DNA of 64,000 nt from Acidobacteriota bacterium (lineage in GTDB: Bacteria; Acidobacteriota; Terriglobia; Terriglobales; Acidobacteriaceae), in contig JAFDVQ010000003.1 of NCBI GenBank assembly GCA_018268915.1, positions 124,001 through 188,000 of the forward strand, written 5' to 3'. The translations under genes were made by a program, and so were the position numbers. The notes under the pieces were generated by a model, which worked only from the letters and a program-made list of their open reading frames with translations, was not told the origin of the DNA and searched no databases. Positions 43,797-52,857 of the stretch are shown here, piece after piece. Positions within the stretch are counted from its first letter, which is position 1; every line of letters starts with the position of its first letter.

Positions 43797-44777
43797 CTAC
43801 TGCCCCGTGGAAACGGTCCTTTCCGGAACAGCCGGCACATGCCCGAAATTATTTGTCCAGTCGCTCCACGCATCGAACTGCTTTTTCGATAACTGGACCG
43901 CGCCATGCACCGACCCTGACCTCAGTCCAACATCACGCGGCCTGAGCGGACGCGAAAGCTGAGTGCCAGCTGAGAACACTTCCGCGAAAGACATGCTCTT
44001 CTGTTCGAGAAACTCTCTTCCTCGATCCGCATTCGCATGAAGCGCGAAGTGTACGCGAATTTTCGAGCCAAACCTCGCTCCCACCATCAATACATCCGCG
44101 CCCTCGAAGAATCTCGCCCACGGATTCGTTGACTGTTGAGCCGTGTATTCCGTCCTCGCCTTGGGAAGAGAACTGAGAACATTCCAGGAATTCACATCCA
44201 ACGGCAGTTGGCTGAGGCGCTCGCGAATGACCATGTCGACGTCCGCGTGATTGAGATAGCGAAAGAGAGCGCTTTTCACGATCGACGGAGTTCCTAGCAT
44301 TGCCAGCTGCCGATCGATAAGAATCAGCCATCGCGTTCCCATCAACCCCTTCTCGCGCGAGAACGGCTCTACCAGAATTACTCTCTGGCCTTCATACTGC
44401 ATTTCTTGTGCGCCTTGAGCATGGAGTGACCGGAAGATCGCATCTTGATCGAATCGTCCCGCCACCAGCAGCAGATGTTCGTGCAGAAGGCCGCCGACCG
44501 GCGACGATGCAACCTGAATGACCTCTTCGATGACCCGCGCGTGATCAACTCCCGCGATCGCCTGCCAGTCAGCCAGGTCCAGCCGGTTGTTGCGCGTTGT
44601 CAGCAACAGCTGACCGTGGTGATGCTCCTCATGATAGTTCTCAAAACCCGACACGATCTGCGCACCCGGCGGAACCAGCCAGAGCAATTTACTGTTCGTC
44701 GGCGAAGCGAGAGAGGAGAGAGACGCTGACCAGAGAATTACAAGCCCGAAGCAGAAAGAACCAGCACGTAAACCCAT
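43797..44777 (-). CDS. Exported hypothetical protein
   Basis: The start taken is ATG 44777 (MGLRAGSFCFGLVILWSASL), with a GGGGGAG Shine-Dalgarno just upstream. A GTG at 44795 is the alternative. The 326-residue protein has a signal peptide and then repeats of hydrophobic strand and helix: LLWLVPPGAQIVSGF, LLLVAGRFDQDAIFRS and VILVEPFSREKGLMG. No family is recognised. It resembles acidobacterial exported proteins of unknown role. It is divergent from pcrA. Confidence 0.65.
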   Translation of the reverse strand: MGLRAGSFCFGLVILWSASLSSLASPTNSKLLWLVPPGAQIVSGFENYHEEHHHGQLLLTTRNNRLDLADWQAIAGVDHARVIEEVIQVASSPVGGLLHEHLLLVAGRFDQDAIFRSLHAQGAQEMQYEGQRVILVEPFSREKGLMGTRWLILIDRQLAMLGTPSIVKSALFRYLNHADVDMVIRERLSQLPLDVNSWNVLSSLPKARTEYTAQQSTNPWARFFEGADVLMVGARFGSKIRVHFALHANADRGREFLEQKSMSFAEVFSAGTQLSRPLRPRDVGLRSGSVHGAVQLSKKQFDAWSDWTNNFGHVPAVPERTVSTGQ

Positions 44778-45079
44778 GACCCACTCCCCCTGCACCGGGG
44801 TGGTCGCGCATAGGGGTCTGCTGGGCTACATCGGGCGCAAGGTCAAAAATTTCTCGAATACAACACCAGAGAGTAGCGCTTGCACGTATCGCCGACTATG
44901 TCGAGGGTCACAGCGGATTTCCTTCAGCAATCTTGAACCAAAATGGAAGCTCTTCTGTCAGCCCCCAGCGTCTTTGCAACAACTCCGTCATCGCGAAGTC
45001 CTTCAGATCCCGCCCTCAAGCACGAACATCGCCGGAAAGGTAAACTAGGAGAAGGATCCTTCCCTCCGGACGCCACACC
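44778..45079. other. Divergent promoter region upstream of pcrA
   Basis: 302 bases lie between divergent starts. A 90-codon frame on the plus strand overlaps the pcrA promoter and has no supporting signal, so I see no gene. A purine-rich AGGAGAAGGA at 45047-45056 lies about 23 bases before the TTG start of pcrA, further than usual. Confidence 0.4.
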
Positions 45080-47875
45080 TTGTCGCAGTCGCTCATCGCA
45101 AAACTCAATCCAGAACAACGCGCGGCCGTCGAGACCACGGAAGGCCCTCTCCTCATTCTCGCGGGCGCCGGCTCCGGCAAAACGCGCGTCATCACCAGTC
45201 GCATCGCCTGGCTCATACAGGAGAAAGGCGTCGCTCCGGATTCCATTCTCGCCGTCACGTTTACCAACAAAGCCGCCGCCGAAATGGCCGAGCGCGTCGA
45301 AAAACATCTCGGTCACTCCTCGCTGAGCAAGCCGCTCCTCGCCACATTTCACTCCCTTTGCGTCCGCATGCTTCGACGCGATATCGAAGCTCTCCGCGTC
45401 AACAATCAGGGCCTCACCAGATCCTTCGCCATCTTCGACGAGAGCGACCAGCAGAACATCGTCAAGCAGGTCATGCGCCGCATGGGCCTCGACACGAAGC
45501 AGCTAACCCCGCGCACCGTTCTCAGCCGCATCTCCTGGGCGAAGAACCACATGGTCGATCCGCAGGACTACTACCTCGGTTCCAAGGATCCCGACAGCGA
45601 GCGCATCGCCCACATCTACAAGAGCTACAAAGACGAGCTCCGCAAAAATAACGCGATGGACTTCGACGATCTTCTCCTCGAAGCCGTTCGCCTCCTCAAA
45701 GTCTCCGAACCAACCCGCGCCTACTACCAGCGCAAATACCGCTACGTACTTGTCGACGAATACCAGGACACCAACCGCCCTCAGTACGAACTGATGAAGC
45801 TCCTTGCGGGCGAACATAAAAATGTCTGCGCCGTCGGCGACGAAGATCAGAGCATCTACTCCTGGCGAGGCGCCGACATCCGCAACATCCTCGAGTTCGA
45901 GCAGGACTTCCCGAATGCCAAGATCGTTCGCCTCGAACAGAACTACCGCTCTACGCAGGTCATTCTCGAAGCAGCCGGCGCCGTCGTCTCCAACAACCTG
46001 CGCCGCAAAGGCAAAAAGCTCTGGACCGATCGTCAGGGCGGCTCGCTCGTCGGATACTACGAGGCGCCCGATGGCGAAAACGAAGCTCTCTTCATCGCCG
46101 ACCGCATCCAGGCCTTCTTCCGGCAAGGAGACTCGTCTGAAGCACAAGAGCCCGCAAGGGCCGCCGTCCTCTATCGCACCAACTCGCAATCGCGTCTCGT
46201 TGAAGAAGCTCTCCGGCGCTATGGCATCAGCTACTCCATGGTCGGCGGCTTCAGCTTCTACGAGCGCGCCGAAATCAAGGACCTCCTCAGCTATCTCCGC
46301 CTCGTCCGCAACCCGCACGACTCCATGGCGCTCAACCGCGTCATCAATACTCCCGCTCGCGGCATCGGCGCCACCACTCTCGCTACGCTCGAACGGCTCG
46401 CGCTTGAAACCGGCCAGTCCACCTGGGATGCGATGAAGATCGCCATCGAGCAGAACCTCATCTCCAGCCGCGCCGGGATGGCGCTCGGCTCCTTCCGTCA
46501 GCTCATCCTCGACGCGCAAGCCATGATGGACCCCGACTTCGCCGGCAAACTTTCCGCCGACGTCGGTTCCGAAGACGCCGACACCGACTTCAGCTTCGGT
46601 GCGGCCGAGCCGAGCGAAGAAGAGCAGCACGAAGTCGCCGACGCCCTCGACGCTGCCGCCGAGTTCAGCTTCGGCAACAACGAAGCCCAGATCTCTCTAC
46701 TCGACCCCAGCCACTTCTCGCCCTTCGCCGAGAAGCCCGTTCGCCCCTTCCTGAAAATGCCGAAGGAATCGCAGGCCTCAACGCGGGTATCCAAAGTCTC
46801 TCCTCTCTCCCAGAGTCGGGTGCCCCAGGTCTCCCAGGAGAGACCTGGGAAAGAAGTGTCGGACTCAAACGACTTCCTGTCCAACAACAAAGAACCCTTC
46901 CGAAAACCCGGCGACCCCGCCACCCTTCCTGAGCTGATCCGCTTCATCATCGATCGCTCCGGCTACATCAAGGCTCTCGAGTCCGAAGCGTCCCCCGAGT
47001 CCTTCAGCCGCATTGAAAACTTGAAAGAACTCGCCAACGCCGCCCACGACGCCGAAGTCCGCGGCGAAACACTCGCCGACTTCCTCGATCACGCCGCCCT
47101 CGCTTCCGACACCGACCAGTTCGATCCCAACGCGCGCGTCACCCTCATGACCCTCCACGCCGCCAAGGGTCTCGAGTTCCCGCTCGTCTTTCTCGCCGGA
47201 CTCGAAGAAGGTCTCTTCCCCCACTCGCGCACGCTCAACAACCCGGAGGAACTCGAAGAAGAGCGCCGCCTCTGCTACGTCGGCATGACGCGCGCCATGG
47301 ACACGCTCATCCTCACCCGCGCTCATTACCGCCGCCGCTACGGCAACGACGCGCCCGAACTGAGCATCCCTTCGCGCTTTCTTCAGGAAGTCCCCACCCA
47401 ACTCGTCGAGAACCTCGGCGGCCGCTCGCCCGCGTGGTCTGTTCCCTCCTACGGCAATGGCCGGGGCTACAGCGCAAATCGCCGCCAGGGCCAGTACAAC
47501 GAGTTCGAGAGCCGCCACTACAACTACGAAGACGAGAACCAGGACTCCTCGCGTTTCACATACAGCCAGGCATCCAAGACCAAACCCTCGCAAACTTCAG
47601 ATGAAGGATCAATAGATAACATCGCCCGCTTCTTCGGCGGACGCGGCGTAAAGCCAGGCTCCTTCGCTCGCTCCTCCCGCCCGAAGATGGACATCCCCGA
47701 ATCCTCCGGCGCCGCCGGTCTGAAAAAGGGCCAGCGCGTCCGGCACAGCAAATACGGCGAAGGCACCGTGGTCATGCGCGAAGGAGAAGGTGACGAAGCC
47801 AAGCTCACCGTGCTCTTCCCCCATCACGGAATGAAAAAGCTTATGGAAAAGTTCGCCAACCTGCAGAAGGTGTGA
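45080..47875 (+). CDS. pcrA: UvrD/PcrA-type DNA helicase
   Basis: This 931-residue superfamily 1 helicase starts at TTG 45080 (MSQSLIAKLNPEQRAAVETT). The in-frame TAA at 45041 and the absence of another start codon between leave this the only supported choice. Motifs: Walker A AGAGSGKT, motif II VDEYQDTN, QNYRSTQ, TLHAAKGLEF (motif V) and VGMTRAMDTL (motif VI). Between residues about 485 and 615 it has an extra acidic, low-complexity insertion not usual for PcrA, and part of it (VPQVSQERPGK) is encoded by a GGGTGCCCCAGGTCT palindrome. A PcrA-type C-terminal tail GQRVRHSKYGEGTVVMREGE is present. Confidence 0.95.
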   Translation: MSQSLIAKLNPEQRAAVETTEGPLLILAGAGSGKTRVITSRIAWLIQEKGVAPDSILAVTFTNKAAAEMAERVEKHLGHSSLSKPLLATFHSLCVRMLRRDIEALRVNNQGLTRSFAIFDESDQQNIVKQVMRRMGLDTKQLTPRTVLSRISWAKNHMVDPQDYYLGSKDPDSERIAHIYKSYKDELRKNNAMDFDDLLLEAVRLLKVSEPTRAYYQRKYRYVLVDEYQDTNRPQYELMKLLAGEHKNVCAVGDEDQSIYSWRGADIRNILEFEQDFPNAKIVRLEQNYRSTQVILEAAGAVVSNNLRRKGKKLWTDRQGGSLVGYYEAPDGENEALFIADRIQAFFRQGDSSEAQEPARAAVLYRTNSQSRLVEEALRRYGISYSMVGGFSFYERAEIKDLLSYLRLVRNPHDSMALNRVINTPARGIGATTLATLERLALETGQSTWDAMKIAIEQNLISSRAGMALGSFRQLILDAQAMMDPDFAGKLSADVGSEDADTDFSFGAAEPSEEEQHEVADALDAAAEFSFGNNEAQISLLDPSHFSPFAEKPVRPFLKMPKESQASTRVSKVSPLSQSRVPQVSQERPGKEVSDSNDFLSNNKEPFRKPGDPATLPELIRFIIDRSGYIKALESEASPESFSRIENLKELANAAHDAEVRGETLADFLDHAALASDTDQFDPNARVTLMTLHAAKGLEFPLVFLAGLEEGLFPHSRTLNNPEELEEERRLCYVGMTRAMDTLILTRAHYRRRYGNDAPELSIPSRFLQEVPTQLVENLGGRSPAWSVPSYGNGRGYSANRRQGQYNEFESRHYNYEDENQDSSRFTYSQASKTKPSQTSDEGSIDNIARFFGGRGVKPGSFARSSRPKMDIPESSGAAGLKKGQRVRHSKYGEGTVVMREGEGDEAKLTVLFPHHGMKKLMEKFANLQKV
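46818..46850. repeat. GGGTGCCCCAGGTCT palindrome inside pcrA, copy 3
   Basis: GGGTGCCCCAGGTCTCCCAGG and its inverse AGAGACCTGGGA lie in frame inside the pcrA insertion. The same palindrome is intergenic in three other places in the window, so this copy has moved into or arisen in coding DNA. Confidence 0.85.
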
Positions 47876-48000
47876 CCCGTTCACGGGCGAAGAGACCGCC
47901 TCGTCCGCCGCAGGTCCGTTTCACGCCAATCCGCTTTTCATCTTGCCGCTATGACCTCAGCATGAGTGACAGAAGCACTGCTCTTCCCTGAGGTCATTCA

Positions 48001-48468
48001 ATGACAACAAGCGCCCTTCCCCTGCGAGTATCCCGTTCCGCACTCGGACTTCCCATCCTTGTCGGCGGATTCATCGCCGGCCTCCTCGATATGACCTCGG
48101 CTTACATCACCTTCGGCCGCATGATGCCTCTGGGAATCGCCGGCGGTCTCATCGGCGCTGCGGCCCGCCATCCTTCTGCCGCCCACTACATCCTCGGCCT
48201 TGCCATCCACTACCTGATCGCATTCTCCGCCGCGACCGCCTATTGCCTTGCCGGCAAAAAGCTCCCATTCCTCCGCGAACATTTCTTTGTCTGTGGTCTC
48301 GTCTTCGGGATCGTCTTCTTTCTGTTCATGAACCTGGTGATCCTGCCCCTGAGCGCCTACCACGCCATGGGCCCCTACACCTATCGCGGACTCGTTCAGG
48401 GTCTGCTCGCTCACATGTTCCTGATCGGCCTTCCGATTTCGACCAGCCTGCGCATGCTCTCGAAGTAG
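48001..48468 (+). CDS. Four-helix membrane protein
   Basis: This 155-residue protein has four predicted transmembrane helices (ILVGGFIAGLLDMTSAYITF, MMPLGIAGGLIGAAARHP, YILGLAIHYLIAFSAATAYC, GLVFGIVFFLFMNLVILPLS). GAGGTC precedes the ATG. No family is recognised. It resembles small integral proteins of unknown function, possibly scaffolding or transport. It is separate from butyrate kinase, which is convergent. Confidence 0.65.
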   Translation: MTTSALPLRVSRSALGLPILVGGFIAGLLDMTSAYITFGRMMPLGIAGGLIGAAARHPSAAHYILGLAIHYLIAFSAATAYCLAGKKLPFLREHFFVCGLVFGIVFFLFMNLVILPLSAYHAMGPYTYRGLVQGLLAHMFLIGLPISTSLRMLSK

Positions 48469-48486
48469 AGGCGCGGTCCGAACGCA

Positions 48487-49617
48487 CTACTCCAGCCCGA
48501 TCACCAGGGCATCTGGGCCCTTCTCTTCTGCCAGATGCTCTTCGAGCCGCTTCGCCTTCTCCTCACCGCTGAGCACGCGAAACACTCCTTCGGCAATCGA
48601 CTGCAGTTCGTCCTCACCTGCATACACCGTCATCGGCGCGATCCACTCGATGTACTTCCGCAGCCTCACAACAAGGCGCTCCGAATGCGCCATGCCGCCC
48701 GTCAGCAGCACCGCATCCACCCGACCCTCCAGCACCGCCGCCATCGCGCCCGTCTCTTTCGCAACCTGGTAGATCATCGCCTCATAGACTGCCGCTGCCT
48801 TCGCATCGCCGCAATCGATGCGTCTCTCGATCTCTTTCAAATCGCGCGTTCCCAGGTAGGCAAACAGCCCGCCCTCGCCGAACACCATCCGGTCGAGTTG
48901 CCGCTGCGTGTGCTCGCCCGTCATGCAAACTTTGATCAATTCGCGAACCGGTAGCGACCCCGTCCGGTCTGGCCCAAACGGCCCTTCCTCTGGCGTGTTG
49001 TTGTCGACCATCCTGCCATCACGGTGCGCCGAAACCGTGATCCCGCTCCCCATGTGCGCAACAATCAACCGCAGTTCGGCATAGGCCCGCTCCGACTCGC
49101 GCGCAAACCTGCGCGCCACCGCCTTGATATTCAGCGCATGCCCCACGCACCATCGTTCGATCAGCGGAGATCCCGACAGCCGCGCGCAATCTTGCCACTC
49201 GTCCACCGTCACCGGATCGACAATGTACGCATTCACGCCCGCCTGCTGCGCGAACCGCTGCGCCAGCACCGCTCCCAGATTGCTCGCATGCTCCCCGCGC
49301 CGGGCTGCCCGCAGTTCCTCGATAATCGCGTCGTCCACCAGGTACGTACCGCACGCCATTGGGGGCAAAAATCCGCCGCGTCCGCCTACAGCCGCGAACT
49401 GCTTCGCGTCGTATCCCGCCGCTCCCAGGGCCTTCTCGATCACTCCCGCCCGATATCCCGTCCGCGCCAGCATCGACCGGCCCCGAAACTGCTCGATCTC
49501 CTCATCGCCGTGCTGAACCGTCGTCACCCACTCAGGCCCGTCCTTGGTAAAAACGCCAAATTTCGTAGACGTCGATCCGGGATTGATGACAAGGACGCGG
49601 TTACTCTCGTGCGACAC
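48487..49617 (-). CDS. buk: Butyrate kinase
   Basis: The start is taken as GTG 49617 (MSHESNRVLVINPGSTSTKF), 6 bases after GGGGAG. An ATG at 49635 is an alternative. The 376-residue protein has the acetate/butyrate-kinase signature INPGSTSTK, the VDEWQDCARLSGSP segment, AHMGSGITVSAH and LLTGGMAHSERL. It phosphorylates butyrate or branched-chain acids with ATP. The usual partner phosphotransbutyrylase (ptb) is not adjacent, so it may act in branched-chain acid metabolism. Confidence 0.93.
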   Translation of the reverse strand: MSHESNRVLVINPGSTSTKFGVFTKDGPEWVTTVQHGDEEIEQFRGRSMLARTGYRAGVIEKALGAAGYDAKQFAAVGGRGGFLPPMACGTYLVDDAIIEELRAARRGEHASNLGAVLAQRFAQQAGVNAYIVDPVTVDEWQDCARLSGSPLIERWCVGHALNIKAVARRFARESERAYAELRLIVAHMGSGITVSAHRDGRMVDNNTPEEGPFGPDRTGSLPVRELIKVCMTGEHTQRQLDRMVFGEGGLFAYLGTRDLKEIERRIDCGDAKAAAVYEAMIYQVAKETGAMAAVLEGRVDAVLLTGGMAHSERLVVRLRKYIEWIAPMTVYAGEDELQSIAEGVFRVLSGEEKAKRLEEHLAEEKGPDALVIGLE

Positions 49618-49756
49618 GGCTTTCTCCCCACCCATGCTACACTCATGACAATCCCAGAATTCGATTCAGAAGTATTTGCCTGTTCCGAGTTACCGCTCCA
49701 CAGCAACACTTCCAATTGCAATTCGGCGGTAAATCAGAAATAGGAGTTTCCCTCTC

Positions 49757-49957
49757 ATGGAACAGGGCACAGTGAAGTGGTTTAACGACGCAAAAGGTTT
49801 TGGATTCATCACCCGTCAGAACGGCGAGGACGTATTCGTCCACCACACCGCCATTCAGGCGCAGGGCTTCCGCTCGCTGCAGGAAGGCCAGGCCGTTCAG
49901 TTCAACGTGGTCAAGGGACCCAAGGGCTGGCAGGCAGAGAACGTTCAGCCAGTCTAA
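49757..49957 (+). CDS. Cold-shock (CspA-family) protein
   Basis: This 66-residue protein is a full-length [23 protein letters not shown] (RNP1 KGFGFI) and [11 protein letters not shown] (RNP2 VFVHH). It binds single-stranded RNA and DNA and melts RNA structure. AGGAG lies 10 bases before the ATG. A 5' untranslated stretch of at least 100 bases precedes it, as in many csp genes. The start of the buk gene is divergent about 120 bases upstream. Confidence 0.95.
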   Translation: MEQGTVKWFNDAKGFGFITRQNGEDVFVHHTAIQAQGFRSLQEGQAVQFNVVKGPKGWQAENVQPV

Positions 49958-49985
49958 CCTCAAGCTGAATAGTTTCCGGAACACC

Positions 49986-50015
49986 AAAAGGGACGGCCAA
50001 TCAGCCGTCCCTTTT
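49986..50015 (+). terminator. Terminator of the cold-shock gene
   Basis: AAAAGGGACGGC and GCCGTCCCTTTT form a 12-bp stem with a 6-base loop, followed by GCATTT. It lies about 30 bases after the stop codon. Confidence 0.9.
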
Positions 50016-50033
50016 GCATTTGGTGTCAGAGCT

Positions 50034-50714
50034 CTAAAGCCAATGCCACCGCTCCTCAGGTAAAACATCGACACGCTTTTTCAGAATGGCCGCGATCCTC
50101 CGAGAATCCCCGAAACCATACCCTAGATTGACGCTCTTCCCGTCTGCAAAGATGACCTTGCGATTGTTCGGCATGAAGTGGATCGCCGTTACAGAGTCAT
50201 ACGACTCGGAATAACTAATGAATGGTTTCAGCGCCACTACCATCAGCTTGTCGGTAAACAGAACCGAAAAGAACAGGGATTTATAGAGCATGACAAAACC
50301 GAAAAGCGCCATCGCCATGCATACGGACCCCATCAACCAATGTCCGTTAGGCCCGATTTCGACGGCGACGAATAACATGCCGCCGCCCATGATTGCGTAG
50401 AGGATGACATCGCTCACGTCGTGCTTCGCTCGGTAGTCCTCGTTGAGATTGAAGACTGGAGGATGCTCGTGTCCCAGCTTCCCAAGTGCCTCACGTTTAT
50501 TGTGTCGGAGCGCCCAAAAAACAAAGAAGAGACTGCTACTGAAGAAGAAGCCCAAAGTACATATCAGAAGAAATCGGTCTAGCGACTCATGTGGCGGTGT
50601 GTTTATGCAAGCGATGAAGCTGATGATCAGACAGACGAATAGAACTACAGCGGTAAGAGCATACCCGTCGACCCAATTCCTCTTCCCCGCTGCCGTTTTA
50701 GCTTGCCTAGCCAT
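50034..50714 (-). CDS. Membrane protein with C-terminal PH-like region
   Basis: This 226-residue protein has two helices near the N-terminus (VVLFVCLIISFIACI, CTLGFFFSSSLFFVFWALRH) and two around residues 105-150 (LYAIMGGGMLFVAVEIG, MGSVCMAMALFGFVMLYKSL), then a beta-rich C-terminal half FTDKLMVVALKPFISYSESY, SVTAIHFMPNNRKVIFADGK and SVNLGYGFGDSRRI, which resembles a PH-like or YcxB-like domain. No family is named. The gene ends 76 bases from the csp gene on the opposite strand. Confidence 0.65.
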   Translation of the reverse strand: MARQAKTAAGKRNWVDGYALTAVVLFVCLIISFIACINTPPHESLDRFLLICTLGFFFSSSLFFVFWALRHNKREALGKLGHEHPPVFNLNEDYRAKHDVSDVILYAIMGGGMLFVAVEIGPNGHWLMGSVCMAMALFGFVMLYKSLFFSVLFTDKLMVVALKPFISYSESYDSVTAIHFMPNNRKVIFADGKSVNLGYGFGDSRRIAAILKKRVDVLPEERWHWL

Positions 50715-50723
50715 GCGAGAAGC

Positions 50724-51512
50724 CTACAGCGGCTGCCCCAGCCTCTTCTCCAACTGCCCTCGATAGGTCCGGCTCACCCGCGTTCGCGATCCGTTCTTCA
50801 ACACGGCCTCGAACTCCCCGTGCGAAATCGGCTCCAGCTGCACCACGCTCTCAATATTGATGAGCGCCGACCTATGCACCCGCACAAACCGCCGCGGATC
50901 GAGCTTCTCCGCCAGATCATTCAGCGCCGCTCGGTACAGCAGTTCCTTCCCGCCGACATGCAGCGTGACGTATACGCCGGCGGCCTCGATCCAATCGATA
51001 TCGATGACGCGAATGAACCGCGTAGTTCCGCCCGCCTTCACCACCAGCCGGTCCAGCCTCTTCTCCGGCGCCGATGGAGCGGCGCTCACCATCTTCATGA
51101 CGCGCTGGCCGAACTCCCTCATGCTGCGCTCATCCAGCCGCGCCTTCGCCCGCACCATCGTTGCTTCAAAGCGCTCATCGCTGAAAGGCTTCAATAGATA
51201 GTCCAGCGCATTCGACTCAAACGCCCGGATCGCATGCTGATCGTAGGCAGTCACAAACACCGTCAGCGGCATTTCCGCCGCGCCAATCGCATCGATCACG
51301 CCCAGCCCGTCCAGCTCCGGCATCTGCACATCCAGGAACACCAGGTCCGGCTCTTCCCGCTGGATCATCTCGACTGCGGTCTCCCCATCCGCAGCCTCGC
51401 TCACCGAAGCAACCTGCTCATCCCGCCGCAACAAATCGATAAGCCTCTGCCGCGCCGGCAGTTCATCATCTGCCACCAGCACATGAATCGGCTCAAGCGT
51501 ACGCGCGTTCAC
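50724..51512 (-). CDS. LytTR-family response regulator
   Basis: This 262-residue protein has a receiver domain (residues 10-125, VLVADDELPARQRL, phospho-acceptor Asp61 in FLDVQMPELDG, Lys in the KPFSDERFEATM turn) and a LytTR DNA-binding domain (residues about 150-255, LVVKAGGTTRFIRVIDIDWI, RFVRVHRSALINIESVVQLE). It is transcribed with the upstream sensor kinase and overlaps it by 20 bases (51493-51512), so the two form a LytS/LytR-type two-component system. Target promoters are not visible in the window. Confidence 0.93.
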   Translation of the reverse strand: MNARTLEPIHVLVADDELPARQRLIDLLRRDEQVASVSEAADGETAVEMIQREEPDLVFLDVQMPELDGLGVIDAIGAAEMPLTVFVTAYDQHAIRAFESNALDYLLKPFSDERFEATMVRAKARLDERSMREFGQRVMKMVSAAPSAPEKRLDRLVVKAGGTTRFIRVIDIDWIEAAGVYVTLHVGGKELLYRAALNDLAEKLDPRRFVRVHRSALINIESVVQLEPISHGEFEAVLKNGSRTRVSRTYRGQLEKRLGQPL

Positions 51513-52665
51513 TCTTCTCGTCTCCCACCAGCCGTAATGGCAGCGACACCTCTACCTCGGTGCCGCCTTCCATCCGATTCCTCACCGCAAAGCGGCTTGT
51601 CCCATTCGGATGAAGCCCCGCAATGCGCTGCCTTGTTATGGACAATCCCAGGCCTTCTTGTTGCTCCAGCTTCCAGCCCAGCGGCAATCCCACTCCATCG
51701 TCCTGAACGCGGATCTCCAGCCGCTCCCCCAGGGGCTTCGCGCGCACGACGATCGTTCCCCCTGCAGCCCGCCTCGAAATCCCATGCCGGATCGCATTCT
51801 CAACCAGAGGCTGAATGAACATCGACGGCACCGCAGCATACTTCACCTCTGGTGCGACATCCATCACCACGCGCAAAGCGTCGCCAAACCGGATCTTCTG
51901 GATCTCTAGATAATGTTCGAGGAAAGCAATCTCCTCCGTCAGCGGGACCTCCTGCCGGTCCTTCGATTCGAGCGACATCCGCAGCAGGTCGCCAAGGTGC
52001 TCGATCATGCGGCGCGTCAGCTTCGGATCGCGCTCGACATGGGAGGATATGGTATTCAGCGCATTGAACAAGAAATGCGGATCGAGCTGCATGCGCAGCG
52101 CATTCAGCCTCGCCTCGCTGAAACTGTGCTCCAGCCGTTCGAGTCGCAGCTCCGTATTCATATACCGCTCGTAGTAGCGATAGGCCTGGATGGCTCCAGC
52201 CACGATCCAATAGATCAGCCAGAACCACAGCTGCCAGCCGACAGCCATGATGCTGAAAACCTGATTTGGAAACAGCGAGCTCGGCGGATCTGTTCCCAGA
52301 CTTACCCGCAGAGCCTTCATGATGTAGAAGCCGATCAGCGTCAGGATCGGGCTCGCCGCGAGGTGAGCCAGCACTCGCATCCCGAGTTGCTTGCCCGAGA
52401 AAGGCAGTCGCCGATCGAATGCAATGATCAGCGGCGTAACCATACCCCACGCCCAGAATTGGGCGCAGTACATCTTGAATTCCTTGTCGAACCCTCCCGT
52501 CATCAGGTTCGGCAGTGAGAACATAAGGGCCAGTCCTGTCCACCCGATGGCTGCAATCAGCAGCCGCCCCCACCAGCGCATCGTGAGCCTGCCCAGCCAC
52601 GAGGTCTTCACGCGATCTTCTTCGATCGCGGTCCACTCATTCGCTGGTGTTCTTACTGAGATCAC
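51493..52665 (-). CDS. LytS-type sensor histidine kinase
   Basis: This 390-residue protein has four membrane segments and then the HisKA_7TM/His_kinase type region with phospho-acceptor His197 in RMQLDPHFLFNALNTISSHV and a C-terminal ATPase (PLVENAIRHGI, QDDGVGLPLGW, GLGLSITRQRI). It senses an unknown signal and phosphorylates the LytTR regulator. Its N-terminal part lacks a recognisable periplasmic sensor domain, so the signal is probably membrane-derived. Confidence 0.9.
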   Translation of the reverse strand: MISVRTPANEWTAIEEDRVKTSWLGRLTMRWWGRLLIAAIGWTGLALMFSLPNLMTGGFDKEFKMYCAQFWAWGMVTPLIIAFDRRLPFSGKQLGMRVLAHLAASPILTLIGFYIMKALRVSLGTDPPSSLFPNQVFSIMAVGWQLWFWLIYWIVAGAIQAYRYYERYMNTELRLERLEHSFSEARLNALRMQLDPHFLFNALNTISSHVERDPKLTRRMIEHLGDLLRMSLESKDRQEVPLTEEIAFLEHYLEIQKIRFGDALRVVMDVAPEVKYAAVPSMFIQPLVENAIRHGISRRAAGGTIVVRAKPLGERLEIRVQDDGVGLPLGWKLEQQEGLGLSITRQRIAGLHPNGTSRFAVRNRMEGGTEVEVSLPLRLVGDEKSERAYA

Positions 52666-52768
52666 AAGTCCTTCTTCCGCTGTGCTGTTCTTTTTGAATT
52701 GTCAGCCAGCGCCGTCCACATTATCTACCAAGCCTTCAGCCTACTCTCGGCTCAGCGTCATCGTCTGA

Positions 52769-52803
52769 AAAAGCGGGAGTGGCCATTGCGCCACTCCCGG
52801 TTG
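52769..52803 (-). terminator. Terminator of the PQQ-propeller gene
   Basis: CGGGAGTGG and CCACTCCCG (52774-52782, 52791-52799) form a 9-bp stem. On the minus strand the hairpin is followed by CTTTTTC, a typical intrinsic terminator 60 bases after the propeller gene ends. Confidence 0.88.
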
Positions 52804-52857
52804 AGGCCGACGTAACTCGCCGGAAAAATGAACTCCACCCAGAACCCTGTCGTCGCC

